DNA of 64,000 nt from Arthrobacter_M sp030063245. GTDB taxonomy: Bacteria; Actinomycetota; Actinomycetes; Actinomycetales; Micrococcaceae. A program made the position numbers and the translations under genes. Under the pieces are notes generated by a model. It did not search any database. It was not told the DNA's origin and saw only the letters and a list, made by a program, of their open reading frames with translations. The stretch is from contig NZ_CP180316.1 in the NCBI RefSeq assembly GCF_051131705.1, positions 3,162,001 through 3,226,000 on the forward strand. The letters run 5' to 3'. Positions 49,249-58,757 of the stretch are shown in pieces (the first letter of the stretch is position 1; each line of letters begins with the position of its first letter).

Positions 49249-50691
49249 GTGGATTATTTTTCGATCAACTCCCTGCGTGAGACCCACGCCGGATGGTCGC
49301 TGCTGCGCGCCCAAAACGCACCGCTCGCGCTGACGTTCTTCATAACCGCCTTCACCGGCCCCAACGAGCGAAACCTTGGCCGCCAGGACCTGATCGACGT
49401 CCTGGATGACGTCCTGTTCAGCCTGCGGGATTCCCTCGGCGAGGATAAGTTCCCGCGCTCCGCGGGCGAGTACCTGGACGACTGGGCCGAGCCGGACAAG
49501 GCGTGGCTGCGGAAGTTTTACGCGGACAACCGGGACGAACCCGTCTACGACCTCACCGCGGCCACCGAGGACGTGATCCGGTGGGTGGAGGCCCTGCGCG
49601 GTCGGGACTTCGTGCCAACGCAGTCGCGGCTCTCCAGCATCTTCAACCTGCTGAAAACACTGGTCCACGGTTCGGAAACGGATCCTGAGGCCCGGCTTGC
49701 GGAACTGCAGCGCCAACGCGATGACATTGACGCTCAGATGGAACAAATACGCTCCGGCGAGATCCCCGTCATGAGCGGGCCCGAGGCTGTGGACCACTTC
49801 CACCAGCTGACCACCCAGGCCAAAGACCTGCTGGCGGACTTCCGTGAAGTGGAGCAGAACTTCCGCAAGCTGGACCGCAACCTGCGGGAACAAATCTCCA
49901 TGTGGGAGGGCAGCCAGGGCGACCTCCTGGAGTCGATCTTCTCGTCCCAGCAGGACATCAGCGGATCATTGCAGGGCCGGACGTTCCAGGGCTTTTGGGA
50001 TTACCTGATGTCCCCGCAGCTCCGCTCAGAGCTGCGGGACCTGCTGGAGCGGGCCACCCGGATCGAGGCCCTGGCCAAGCAGGACGGCCTCTACTCGATC
50101 ACCGGCATGCAGACGGACTGGCTCCCGGCGGTCGAACAGACCCAGGCCACCGTGCGGCAGCTGTCCGCGCAGATCCGAAGACTGCTGGACGACAAGGTCT
50201 TCCTGGAAAACAAGCGAATCATGCAGTTGATCCGCAGCATCGAGTCAAGCGCCGTCGCCGTCCGCGGCAAGCCGCCGTCGGGCCCGTTCGCCGAACTGCC
50301 CGGCCATGACGTCCCGGTCGCTCTCCCCTTCGAGCGCCCCCTCTACGAGCCCAGCCGACAGGTGGCGATCAACGACGTCGTATCCGTCGCCGAGGACCTC
50401 GACTTGGACGCCAACGCGCTGTTTGACCAATTCCATGTGGATCCGCAGCGGCTCGAAACCAACATTGACGCGGTGCTGGTCGACGCCGCGCAGGCCACGC
50501 TGGCGGACATCACTGACGCCTTCCCGCTCAGCCAGGGCCTGGCCGAACTCGTCACGTACTTCCAGCTGGCCACCGAATCCACGTGGGCAACCATCAACTC
50601 GGACAAATCACAAACGCTTGCCTGGACGCTGCCGGACGGCAGCCTCCGCGAGGCAACCGTCGACCAAATCATCTTCGTGAGGCCATCATGA
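49249..50691 (+). CDS. jetA: Wadjet protein JetA (DUF3375, MukF/kleisin-like)
   Basis: 480 residues from GTG 49249. DUF3375 is the kleisin-like subunit that bridges the SMC heads in the JetABCD plasmid-defence complex. The N-terminus (ETHAGWSLLRAQNAPLALTF) is winged-helix-like, the middle is a long coiled coil (about 140-230, rich in Leu/Arg/Glu/Asp), and a C-terminal winged helix ends in TLPDGSLREATVDQIIFV. An intact reading frame and family-typical length support function. It is first in the operon; its stop overlaps jetB as ATGA (50688-50691). Confidence 0.93.
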   Translation: MDYFSINSLRETHAGWSLLRAQNAPLALTFFITAFTGPNERNLGRQDLIDVLDDVLFSLRDSLGEDKFPRSAGEYLDDWAEPDKAWLRKFYADNRDEPVYDLTAATEDVIRWVEALRGRDFVPTQSRLSSIFNLLKTLVHGSETDPEARLAELQRQRDDIDAQMEQIRSGEIPVMSGPEAVDHFHQLTTQAKDLLADFREVEQNFRKLDRNLREQISMWEGSQGDLLESIFSSQQDISGSLQGRTFQGFWDYLMSPQLRSELRDLLERATRIEALAKQDGLYSITGMQTDWLPAVEQTQATVRQLSAQIRRLLDDKVFLENKRIMQLIRSIESSAVAVRGKPPSGPFAELPGHDVPVALPFERPLYEPSRQVAINDVVSVAEDLDLDANALFDQFHVDPQRLETNIDAVLVDAAQATLADITDAFPLSQGLAELVTYFQLATESTWATINSDKSQTLAWTLPDGSLREATVDQIIFVRPS

Positions 50692-51329
50692 GCACAGCCC
50701 CCGCCGAAACAATTAAAACCAGGACGATAACCCCGGACGGTCTTCCCTTGGTTGTCACCAGGCTGTTCAAGGGCGTCGTCTACCGCGAGGCCGACGAAAA
50801 ACTGTGGCAGTCACTCATGGAGCTCTCCGCGCAGACCCGCGACTACGTTGCCGTGCTGGGCCTGGAACTGGTCCTGGACGATACCGAGGGTTACGCGTTC
50901 CTGCGCTCCAGCCCGGCCGCCGACGCCGATTTGCCGCGTCTCATCCCCCGCCGCCAGCTGACCTTCCACGTCAGCCTGCTGCTGGCCCTGCTGCGTGCCC
51001 GGCTGGCCGAGTTTGACCAGCAAAACAGCGAAACCCGGCTGATCATGACGGCGGACCAGATCGGCGACATGGTCTCTGTCTTCCTGCCCGAATCCAGCAA
51101 CGAGGCCCGCGTGCTGGACCAGCTGGCCACCAACATCAAGAAGGTCACCGAGCTGGGATTCCTGCGCAAACTGCGCGGCGCGGACCAAACCTATGAGGTG
51201 GCTCGGATCATCAAGGCCTATGTGGACGCCCAGTGGCTGGAAGAATTCGATTCCCGGCTCGCCGACTATCGATCCGCTCTCGCAGACGACAAAGCAGCAG
51301 GGAACAAGACCGAAGTGGACAAAGCATGA
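50688..51329 (+). CDS. jetB: Wadjet protein JetB (DUF4194, MukE-like)
   Basis: 213 residues. It is a tandem winged-helix protein of the MukE/KITE type that binds the JetA kleisin. The pattern GVVYREADEKLWQSL, LELVLDDTEGYAFLR and LPRLIPRRQLTFHVSLLLALLR is typical of DUF4194. ATG 50688 overlaps the jetA stop, and its own stop overlaps jetC (51326-51329 ATGA), so the proteins are made in coupled ratio. Confidence 0.93.
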   Translation: MSTAPAETIKTRTITPDGLPLVVTRLFKGVVYREADEKLWQSLMELSAQTRDYVAVLGLELVLDDTEGYAFLRSSPAADADLPRLIPRRQLTFHVSLLLALLRARLAEFDQQNSETRLIMTADQIGDMVSVFLPESSNEARVLDQLATNIKKVTELGFLRKLRGADQTYEVARIIKAYVDAQWLEEFDSRLADYRSALADDKAAGNKTEVDKA

Positions 51330-54300
51330 GTACCCAGACCCAGCCCGGGCTCTTCAGCCTGGATGACCTGACCGAGGACGACACCGGCACCCGGCCGGGC
51401 TTTCGGCTGCACCGTCTAGAGCTGCTGAACTGGGGAACGTTCAACAAGAACGTGCGCACCTTCCGGCTCGACGGCGAAAACAGCCTGCTGACAGGCGACA
51501 TTGGCTCCGGCAAATCCACCGTGGTCGACGCCATCACCACCTTGCTGCTGCCCGCCAACAGGATCGAATACAACAAGGCCGCCGGTGCGCAAAAGAAGGA
51601 ACGCAGCCTCATGTCCTACGTGCGCGGCTTCCACAAGAGTGCGCGCAGCGGCATCGGCGACACGTCCCGCCCGGTCGCATTGCGCGGCCCCGGCACCTTC
51701 ACCGTGGTGCTGGGTGTCTTCCACAACGCCGCGCTGGGAAAGTCCATCTCCCTGGCCATCACGCTCTGGGCCACTCAGGAGGCCGGCCAGCCCACGCGCT
51801 TCTACTCCATCGCCGAGGGCGAGCAGTCCATCAAGGCCGACTTCTCCGACTTCGGCACCGACCTGGCCAAGCTGAAGCGGCGCCTGCGGAATGACGGCGT
51901 CGCGGTCTTCGACGTCTTTGAAAAGTATGCCGCCTCGTTCAAGCGCCACTTCGGCATTGGCTCGGCTCAGGCCATGGACCTGTTCCACCGCACCGTGTCC
52001 ATGAAGCAGGTGGAGAACATCACCCACTTTGTGCGCACTAACATGCTGGAGGAGGACGATGTTGAAACCCGCATCAAGAACCTGCTGCACCACTTTGACG
52101 ACCTGAAGAAGGCCCACGACGCCGTCCTGCGGGCCAAGGACCACATCCGGATGCTCGAACCCATCCGCGACAACGCAGCCCGCCACCACGCCCTGACCGT
52201 GGACTACGACCGCGCCCACGAGCAGCGCGAACAGCTGTCGCCCTGGGTCACCACGAAGAAGCTGCAGCTCAGCAAGGCCCACCTGCAGGAGCTGGAACGC
52301 ACCGCGGCCCGGGTGACCGATGAGCAGACCACGTTGACCGCAGAAGTGGGCCGGCTGGGTCGGGAACTCGCCGATCTCCGGGACGATATCCGCAACAGCG
52401 GAGGCGGCCGGATCGCGGCCATCGAGGCCGATCTGGCACGCCTGGCCATCGAGTCCGGCGCCCAGCGCGAACGCTACAACACCTACGTGGAGGCGGCCAC
52501 CGTCCTTGGCCTGTTCGCCCCGGATGACCAAGTGGTCTTCGACGCCAACGCCGCGGCCCTTCCCGGCGTCGAGAAGGAGCTCGCCGCGGACAACTCGGAG
52601 CTTCAGGGGCAGCGCACAGCGCTTGACCGGCAGCGGTCGGACGCCGCCGAGCAGGTCAGGGAGCATTCAGAAGAACTGAAAAGCCTGCTGAACAGGCAAA
52701 ACCTGCTCCCCGGATGGCTGATCCAGTTGCGCCAAAAACTCTGCGCCGGGACGGGCATCGCCGAAACGGATCTGCCGTTTGCTGGCGAATTGCTGCGCGT
52801 GCGCGAGTCCGAAGCGGCGTGGGAAGGCGCCGCGGAGCGTACCCTGCACGGCTTTGCGCTGTCGCTGCTGGTGACCAGCGACCACTACCCGGCCGTCAGC
52901 GATTGGGTGGACGCCAACAACCTGCGCGCCCGGCTGGTCTACCTGAAGGTCGGCGACAACCAGGCACCACGCCCCGCCGCCCCGGACACCCTGGCCGGCA
53001 AGATCAGCATCAAGCCGGGCACGCCCCTGCGCGAGTTCCTGCTGGATGAGTTGGGCCGCCGCTTTGACCACCAGTGCTGCGCAAACATGGCCGAGTTCCG
53101 GCGCTACCCCAAGGCCCTGACCATCAACGGTCAGCTCAAGAGCGGCGGCGGCCGCCACGAAAAGGACGACCGCAAGGCGCTCACGGACCGTTCCAGCTAC
53201 GTCCTGGGCTGGGACAACCATGACAAAATTGCCCGCCTGCGCTCCGCCCTGGAAGAAGCCGAAGGCAAGGTGCACACCGCCGGGGACGGGCTTGTCCGCA
53301 TCGACGCGAAGTTGGGCAATCTGGGACGCTCGCAACGGCTCATCGGCACCATCGCCGCCGTCGCCAATTTCGCCGGACTGAACTGGCGGGCGACGGCGCG
53401 GACCATGGCGGATCTGGCGGAGGAGAAATCCCAGCTGGAGTCCTCCAGCGACATCCTGCGCGACCTCACCGCCCGGGAAGCCGCAGCCGCGGCCCGTTTG
53501 GACAAGGCCAACGGCAGGCTGACTGCCGTGCACGAGCGCATCGGAACCAACAAGGCCGCCGTCAAGGATATCACCGAGCAGATAGGCGACTGCTGTGAAT
53601 CGCTGGCCGAGACTGCGCTGACGGACGACGCCGACCTGCTGGCTGAGCTGGGCAGGCTCACCGAAGCCGCACTTGAGTCCGGTGTATTGACGTACAAGAA
53701 CACGGCGAAAATTGAGAGCAAGGTCCGGGACAAGCTCACCGGCACCATTGATGCGCTGAACAAGCAGGTGTTCCGCGCGTCCGAAACGACCATTAAGTTC
53801 ATGGCCGATTTCCGAAACAAGTACCCGGCCGAGACCACGGATCTGGACGCCTCGCTGGAGGCCGCCGGCGAGTTCAACAAGATCCTTCAACAGTTGGTGG
53901 ACAATGATCTCCCCCGGTTTGCCGAGCGGTTCAAGGAATCCCTGACCCAAAACACAATCCATGAAATTGTGGCCTTCAACGCGTTCCTCGACGCCCGCAA
54001 GCAGGACATTGTCTCCCGCATCGGCGAAATCAACGAGTCCCTGGCCCGGATTGAGTACAACCCTGGGCGGCACATCCAGCTGGAACCGCAGGCGACGTCC
54101 GATGCCGAGGTGCGGGAGTTCGGCATGGACCTGCGGGCCTGTTCGGAAGGGACCATAGGCGCGCAGGAACAGTATTCCGAGCAAAAGTTCCTGCAGGTCG
54201 AAAGCCTGGTGGAGCGCTTCCGCGGCCGGCCCGGGCTGACCAACCTGGATGAGCGGTGGACCGCCAAGGTCACCGACGTGCGCAACTGGTTCACCTTCTC

Positions 54301-54706
54301 CGCGTCGGAGCGGTGGACGGAAACCGGCGAGGAGCACGAGCACTTCACCGATTCCGGCGGCAAGTCCGGCGGGCAAAAGGAAAAGCTGGCGTACACCATC
54401 CTGGCCGCGGCGCTGGCGTTCCAGTTCGGCATCGCCGCGGGCCCGGGCGCCGGCCGCAGCTTCCGGTTTGTGGTGATTGATGAGGCGTTCGGGCGGGGAT
54501 CGGATGAGTCCGCAAAGTACGGCCTGGAACTGTTCAAGCGCCTCAAGCTCCAGCTGCTCATTGTCACGCCGCTGCAAAAGATCCACGTCATCGAACCGTT
54601 CGTGGCCAACGTGGGCTTCGTCGCGAACGAGACCGGCGCGGACTCGCAGCTGCGCAACATGACCATCCATGAATACCGGGCCGAACGGGACAAGCGTGGC
54701 CGTTAA
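51326..54706 (+). CDS. jetC: Wadjet protein JetC (SMC/MukB-like ATPase)
   Basis: 1126 residues. Walker A GDIGSGKST is at 57-65. Long coiled-coil stretches (about 320-450 and 650-860) surround a hinge-like region, and the C-terminus carries the ABC signature SGGQKEKL (from about 1014) and Walker B FVVIDEAFGRG (acidic pair near 1052). All ATPase elements are present, so loop-extruding activity is plausible. In Wadjet, the JetABC motor reels in circular DNA and JetD cuts it when the whole plasmid has been extruded. Confidence 0.94.
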   Translation: MSTQTQPGLFSLDDLTEDDTGTRPGFRLHRLELLNWGTFNKNVRTFRLDGENSLLTGDIGSGKSTVVDAITTLLLPANRIEYNKAAGAQKKERSLMSYVRGFHKSARSGIGDTSRPVALRGPGTFTVVLGVFHNAALGKSISLAITLWATQEAGQPTRFYSIAEGEQSIKADFSDFGTDLAKLKRRLRNDGVAVFDVFEKYAASFKRHFGIGSAQAMDLFHRTVSMKQVENITHFVRTNMLEEDDVETRIKNLLHHFDDLKKAHDAVLRAKDHIRMLEPIRDNAARHHALTVDYDRAHEQREQLSPWVTTKKLQLSKAHLQELERTAARVTDEQTTLTAEVGRLGRELADLRDDIRNSGGGRIAAIEADLARLAIESGAQRERYNTYVEAATVLGLFAPDDQVVFDANAAALPGVEKELAADNSELQGQRTALDRQRSDAAEQVREHSEELKSLLNRQNLLPGWLIQLRQKLCAGTGIAETDLPFAGELLRVRESEAAWEGAAERTLHGFALSLLVTSDHYPAVSDWVDANNLRARLVYLKVGDNQAPRPAAPDTLAGKISIKPGTPLREFLLDELGRRFDHQCCANMAEFRRYPKALTINGQLKSGGGRHEKDDRKALTDRSSYVLGWDNHDKIARLRSALEEAEGKVHTAGDGLVRIDAKLGNLGRSQRLIGTIAAVANFAGLNWRATARTMADLAEEKSQLESSSDILRDLTAREAAAAARLDKANGRLTAVHERIGTNKAAVKDITEQIGDCCESLAETALTDDADLLAELGRLTEAALESGVLTYKNTAKIESKVRDKLTGTIDALNKQVFRASETTIKFMADFRNKYPAETTDLDASLEAAGEFNKILQQLVDNDLPRFAERFKESLTQNTIHEIVAFNAFLDARKQDIVSRIGEINESLARIEYNPGRHIQLEPQATSDAEVREFGMDLRACSEGTIGAQEQYSEQKFLQVESLVERFRGRPGLTNLDERWTAKVTDVRNWFTFSASERWTETGEEHEHFTDSGGKSGGQKEKLAYTILAAALAFQFGIAAGPGAGRSFRFVVIDEAFGRGSDESAKYGLELFKRLKLQLLIVTPLQKIHVIEPFVANVGFVANETGADSQLRNMTIHEYRAERDKRGR

Positions 54707-55865
54707 GCCGGCAGCACCGGGGTGGACCACGCCGGCGGATGTGCGCACGGCCTCCCTCCGGGTCTGGAACAGCGGCGAGTTGCTGCGCGCTCTGATCCTG
54801 CCTTCGGATCTGCACCCCCGGCGTCGTCCGCTGAAGCGCCCGACGGCCACTGCGTTGAGGACGGACTACGCCCGGGCCGCCGCGTGGGCCGAAATGTGGA
54901 ACCCGGCACCCCGGGGCTGCCAGCTGGAGTACGTGAGCGTGGGTGCCAACACGATCGGCGCCAACACGCTGCCCGGCGCAGCCGTGTTTGCCTCCGCGGC
55001 GGACGAGATTGCGTTTCTGGGTCTGGGGCGCGAGGCTGCGCGGTTCGCCGAGCTGGCCCAGCAGGTGGCAGGCCTGGACGTGCGGCTCGACGCGTGGTCT
55101 TTGCGGCGGCCGTTGGAACTGCTCAGGCACGGCAACGACGCCCTGACCGCGGCACGAGTGGCCATCTGGCTGGCCGCGAACCCCGCGCCGGGCATGTACT
55201 TGCGCCAACTCTCCCTGCCCGGCGTCCACACGAAATTTGTGGAGACGCACCGGCGATTGATCGACGACATGGTGGCAACCCTGGAGCCCGGCCGGCCGCT
55301 GGCGGGAAAGAACTACGCCCGGCGGCACGGATTCCTGGCCGCACCGGACCGGGTTCGCCTGCGGTTTCTGGACGCCGCGCAGGCGCCCGTCCCCGGCATG
55401 ACTGACCTGGAGGTGACGGGCGCGGCTTTCGCATCCCTTGCCGTGGACGTGGACCGGATCATCACCACGGAGAACCTGGCCAACTTCCTGGCGCTCCCGC
55501 CGGCACCCCGGACGCTGGCGGTGTTCGGCGGCGGCTACGGCTTCGAGGGGTTACGCGAGGCCGCTTGGCTGCGGGAGACCGAGGTGCTGTACTGGGGCGA
55601 TCTCGACACCCACGGATTCCACATCCTGGACCAGCTCCGGTCCCACCACCCGCATGTGCGCAGCATCCTGATGGATGAGGAGACACTGCTCGCCCACCGC
55701 GATTTTTGGGGGCGAGAGGACACGCCCACCCGTGCAGCGCTGAGCCACCTGACCCCCGCGGAAAGCACGGTCTACGCAGACCTGCAGGCCGGCAGCCACC
55801 AGCCGTCGCTCCGGCTGGAGCAGGAACTGCTGCGCTGGGACTACGTCCTGGCGCGGCTTCCCTAG
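54696..55865 (+). CDS. jetD: Wadjet protein JetD (DUF3322/DUF2220, Toprim-fold nuclease)
   Basis: 389 residues from GTG 54696, overlapping jetC by 11 bases; an ATG at 54669 would add nine residues and enlarge the overlap. The N-terminal DUF3322 arm (TTPADVRTASLRVWNSGELLRALI) binds the JetABC core. The C-terminal Toprim domain keeps the metal-binding residues: E259 in TTENLANF and D302/D304 in YWGDLDTHGF. The catalytic residues being intact argues for a working plasmid-cutting nuclease. Confidence 0.93.
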   Translation: MAVKPAAPGWTTPADVRTASLRVWNSGELLRALILPSDLHPRRRPLKRPTATALRTDYARAAAWAEMWNPAPRGCQLEYVSVGANTIGANTLPGAAVFASAADEIAFLGLGREAARFAELAQQVAGLDVRLDAWSLRRPLELLRHGNDALTAARVAIWLAANPAPGMYLRQLSLPGVHTKFVETHRRLIDDMVATLEPGRPLAGKNYARRHGFLAAPDRVRLRFLDAAQAPVPGMTDLEVTGAAFASLAVDVDRIITTENLANFLALPPAPRTLAVFGGGYGFEGLREAAWLRETEVLYWGDLDTHGFHILDQLRSHHPHVRSILMDEETLLAHRDFWGREDTPTRAALSHLTPAESTVYADLQAGSHQPSLRLEQELLRWDYVLARLP

Positions 55866-56216
55866 CCGACAGGGTCCCCGGCAGGGCGCCCTCCAACAAG
55901 TTCTTAGTGAAGCCCCGTATGTGGCCAGCGTTTGCCAGAATCCCCCGGTGTCCGTGGAGAGTTCCCACTGAGCCGCTCCATGGGCGGCGTGGTAACGGAA
56001 CCCGACCTGGCCCGGACGGTCATGGCGGCGGACATCTCCGTTAAGTCCACTGCCACCCGTCCGGGAGCGCTTCCCCCACGCACTGCCTGCGCCGCATCCG
56101 GTTGGCTCCCCCGATCGTTTCTGACCGGCGTGGTTAGTCCCCCCTGCAGCACTCGCTCATGCTACTCCCAGCATCTACTTAGGAAGCGTTCAGAACAGCA
56201 ATGTAGCGTGGAGTCA
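55866..56216 (+). other. intergenic region
   Basis: 351 bases between jetD and the acyltransferase. An open frame runs into the acyltransferase from 55932, but the extra residues are not conserved-looking. No promoter, repeat or terminator is obvious. Confidence 0.5.
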
Positions 56217-57422
56217 ATGCTCTCTGAGTTCACTCGCCATCGTCCACCGGCGGCAGAGTCGGCAAACCCGGCAGCCGCTGCACCGCAGATCGGTGTACTG
56301 ACCTCGCTCCGGTTTCTTGCCGCCGTGTGGGTGGTGCTGTTCCACCTGCAGTTGATGGGGAATACGTTTCTGGGACCTGTCTTTATGACCTTCCACCGGC
56401 TCATCGTCAGCGGCGATCTGGGCGTCGATGTGTTCTTTATCCTCAGCGGCTTCATCATCTCCTACACGTATCTGTTGAGGCTAGGACCCAAGCTCAACTG
56501 GCCCGGTTACCGTGATTTCGTCTGGGCGCGGTTCGCCCGGATGTGGCCGGCCTTTGCGCTGGTGGTCGGTCTGCTGGGTCTGTGGTTCGTGCTGGGCACG
56601 GTGCAGCACTCGGTGTTGGACTGGTCCCTGCAGGCCCGCGCGCCCGACCTCTCCGCCTGGGGCCTGGCGAAGCAGTTGTTGATGATCCACCTATGGTTCC
56701 AGCCGTTCAGCGACGGGGCCAGTTGGTTTGGTCCGGGCTGGACCGTCAGCGCGGAATGGCTGGCCTATTTGGCGTTTCCCGTCGCGGCATTGGGACTCTA
56801 CCGCCTGCGCCTCCTGCACCCGGTTCCCGCGCTGGCCTCATCTCTGCTGCTGATGCTGCCGATCGCGCTGATCGGTCCGGGCCAGTTGGTCGACACGGGC
56901 CGGCCGTATCCCTACAGCTGGCTGGTCCGGATTCTCTGCTGCTTTTTAGCCGGCGCTTTCGCGTTCCTGGCGGCGCGGAACAGCGACCGGTTCGCATCCC
57001 GCCCCGCGCTGGCCGGACCGGCTGCCGTGATCGGCATCCTCGTAGTGGTGGCCTTTTTACTGGCGGTCCCGGCCCCGGGACACGGCAAAGTGGTGGTACT
57101 GGTCTTTCCCGCGCTGCTGGCACTGCTCAGTCTGGTCCGGGGCCGGGCGCGTGCGGCACTCTGCCATCCCTGGCTGTTGGCGGGTGGCCGGGCGTCCTAC
57201 AGCCTGTATCTGGTGCACATGGCCTTCATCTACCTCTACCACTGGCTGACCGTGGAAGTGCTGCCCTCCGCAGGTCAGCTGGTCCGGAATGTCCTGGCGG
57301 TGGCGACCCTGGGCGGCATGGCGCTGGCCACCTATTTGCTGTTCAGCTATGTGGAAGAGCCTGCCCGCAAACGTCTACGGGCGGTGTTCTCGCGCACCGT
57401 CGCCCCGGCCACGGCGGGCTGA
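56217..57422 (+). CDS. acyltransferase-3 family membrane protein (OafA-type)
   Basis: 401 residues with about ten transmembrane helices. The family start LTSLRFLAAVWVVLFHL carries the catalytic His, and GDLGVDVFFILSGFIISY is the second signature. The C-terminal helix LFSYVEEPARKRL is typical. Such proteins O-acetylate exported sugars or lipids. ATG 56217 is used; a GTG at 56208 is possible. There is no co-directional partner within 200 bases, and its position beside the Wadjet operon looks incidental. Confidence 0.9.
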   Translation: MLSEFTRHRPPAAESANPAAAAPQIGVLTSLRFLAAVWVVLFHLQLMGNTFLGPVFMTFHRLIVSGDLGVDVFFILSGFIISYTYLLRLGPKLNWPGYRDFVWARFARMWPAFALVVGLLGLWFVLGTVQHSVLDWSLQARAPDLSAWGLAKQLLMIHLWFQPFSDGASWFGPGWTVSAEWLAYLAFPVAALGLYRLRLLHPVPALASSLLLMLPIALIGPGQLVDTGRPYPYSWLVRILCCFLAGAFAFLAARNSDRFASRPALAGPAAVIGILVVVAFLLAVPAPGHGKVVVLVFPALLALLSLVRGRARAALCHPWLLAGGRASYSLYLVHMAFIYLYHWLTVEVLPSAGQLVRNVLAVATLGGMALATYLLFSYVEEPARKRLRAVFSRTVAPATAG

Positions 57423-57633
57423 TCCGCGCTCCGGTCGCATAGCGGACTATCGCCGGTCGCGCCCGCCCCGGTAACGCCGTCGAACGTTATTCAGCATCGT
57501 CGTCGGCGGACAGACCCCGGATCCCGGACACTTCCTCACCCAGCACACGGATCAAAGTCCGATTGTCCCCGGCCTGGACGCTGGACCCATGCGTAATCTC
57601 TGGGTGACCACAGCTCCGTGCTGAGAACGCCTG
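57423..57633. other. intergenic region, possible minus-strand remnant
   Basis: 211 bases. On minus, 48 codons ending at TAA 57487-57489 look coding (GDNRTLIRVLGEEVSGIRGL) but begin after a stop without a start codon. It may be the tail of a lost gene; the family was not recognised. Confidence 0.4.
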
Positions 57634-58620
57634 CTACGCGCGGACCAACCCGACAACCTCGGCAAGCAGCTCGTAGGAACGCAGCCAGTTCTCGACACCG
57701 CTGGCCTGGGTGGCCACGATCAGTTCATCGGCCTGGGCCAGTTCCGTAAAGTCGTCCAGATACTTCTTCACCTGTACGGGGGTTCCGACGGCGGAGTACC
57801 GGGCCATCTGCAGCACCTGCTGCCCCGCCGGGGATTCGAGCAGCAGGTCTGCCTCCTCGGGAGTAAACGTCCGGCCCTGGCCAACCATTTGGGAAATCCG
57901 GGCGCGCTTCCCCTCCAGGAACTGCTGCTGCGCATCTTCCTCGGTATCGGCGGCAATCACGTTCACACCCGCAATCACGTAGGGCTCCGAGAGCTGTTCG
58001 GACGGCTGGAACTCGCGACGGTAGATCTTCACGGCGTCCTCCAGTGCACTCGGGGCAAAATGCGAGGCAAAGGAATACGGCAGCCCAAGCGCGGCGGCCA
58101 GTTTCGCACCGAATAGGGAGGATCCGAGAATGTACAGCGGCACGTTGGTGCCCTTGCCCGGGATGGCGTTAATGCCGGGAATGCGGGTGTTTCCGGTCAG
58201 GTATCCCTGCAGTTCCATCACATCCTGCGGAAAGCTGTCCGAGGACATCGGATCCCGGCGCAAGGCGTGCATGGTCTTCTGGTCGCTGCCGGGAGCGCGG
58301 CCAAGTCCCAGGTCAATGCGCCCGGCGTGCAGGGTTTCCAGGGTTCCAAATTGCTCGGCGATGGTCAGCGGAGCGTGGTTGGGCAGCATGATGCCACCGG
58401 CGCCAAGGCGGATGGTGTTGGTGTGCGCCGCAACGTGGGCGATCAGAACGCTCGTGGCGGAGGAGGCAATGGTGGGCATGTTGTGGTGTTCCGCATACCA
58501 GATGCGCCGGTAGCCCCACTCCTCAGCTCGCTGCGCCAGCGCGACACTGGCCTTAAAGCTCTCGGCTGCTTCGCCCCGTCCAATATGTGCCAGATCAAGG
58601 ATGGAGAGGGGAACAGTCAT
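57634..58620 (-). CDS. LLM-class (luciferase-like) flavin-dependent oxidoreductase
   Basis: 328 residues from ATG 58620; an ATG six codons upstream lacks a better ribosome-binding site. The start VPLSILDLAHIGRGE, the RIWYAEHHNMP region and LHAGRIDLGLGRAPGSD place it in the MsnO8-like single-subunit LLM group that uses FMN (or F420). Substrate unknown. The C-terminal helix pattern (VGTPVQVKKYLDDF) is standard. No flavin reductase gene is adjacent. Confidence 0.93.
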   Translation of the reverse strand: MTVPLSILDLAHIGRGEAAESFKASVALAQRAEEWGYRRIWYAEHHNMPTIASSATSVLIAHVAAHTNTIRLGAGGIMLPNHAPLTIAEQFGTLETLHAGRIDLGLGRAPGSDQKTMHALRRDPMSSDSFPQDVMELQGYLTGNTRIPGINAIPGKGTNVPLYILGSSLFGAKLAAALGLPYSFASHFAPSALEDAVKIYRREFQPSEQLSEPYVIAGVNVIAADTEEDAQQQFLEGKRARISQMVGQGRTFTPEEADLLLESPAGQQVLQMARYSAVGTPVQVKKYLDDFTELAQADELIVATQASGVENWLRSYELLAEVVGLVRA

Positions 58621-58700
58621 GGGGATGAGGCCTTTCATTGCGGGGAAAATGCACGCCGGCTGGGCCGGCTCGACTCTCTAGTGCCAACCGCGGGCGGCCT

Positions 58701-58757
58701 GTGCTTATTTCACCGTGCTTGTTTCACCGTGCTTATTTCACCCGTGCTTATTTCACC
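58701..58757. repeat. four copies of a 14-bp unit
   Basis: GTGCTTATTTCACC occurs at 58701, 58715 (one mismatch), 58729 and 58744, the last after one extra base. It is AT-rich relative to the surroundings and overlaps the 3' end of the pseudogene. Confidence 0.85.

Noticed and set aside
52667..54850. Long minus-strand open frame (727 codons) opposite jetC
   Set aside because: It is antisense to an intact SMC ATPase gene, has a Gly/His/Gln-rich translation and no ribosome-binding site or family motif.
49249..55865. SbcCD or housekeeping MukBEF condensin
   Set aside because: The presence of DUF3375, DUF4194 and a DUF3322/2220 Toprim nuclease in one coupled operon fits JetABCD; no SbcD-like metallophosphoesterase is present.
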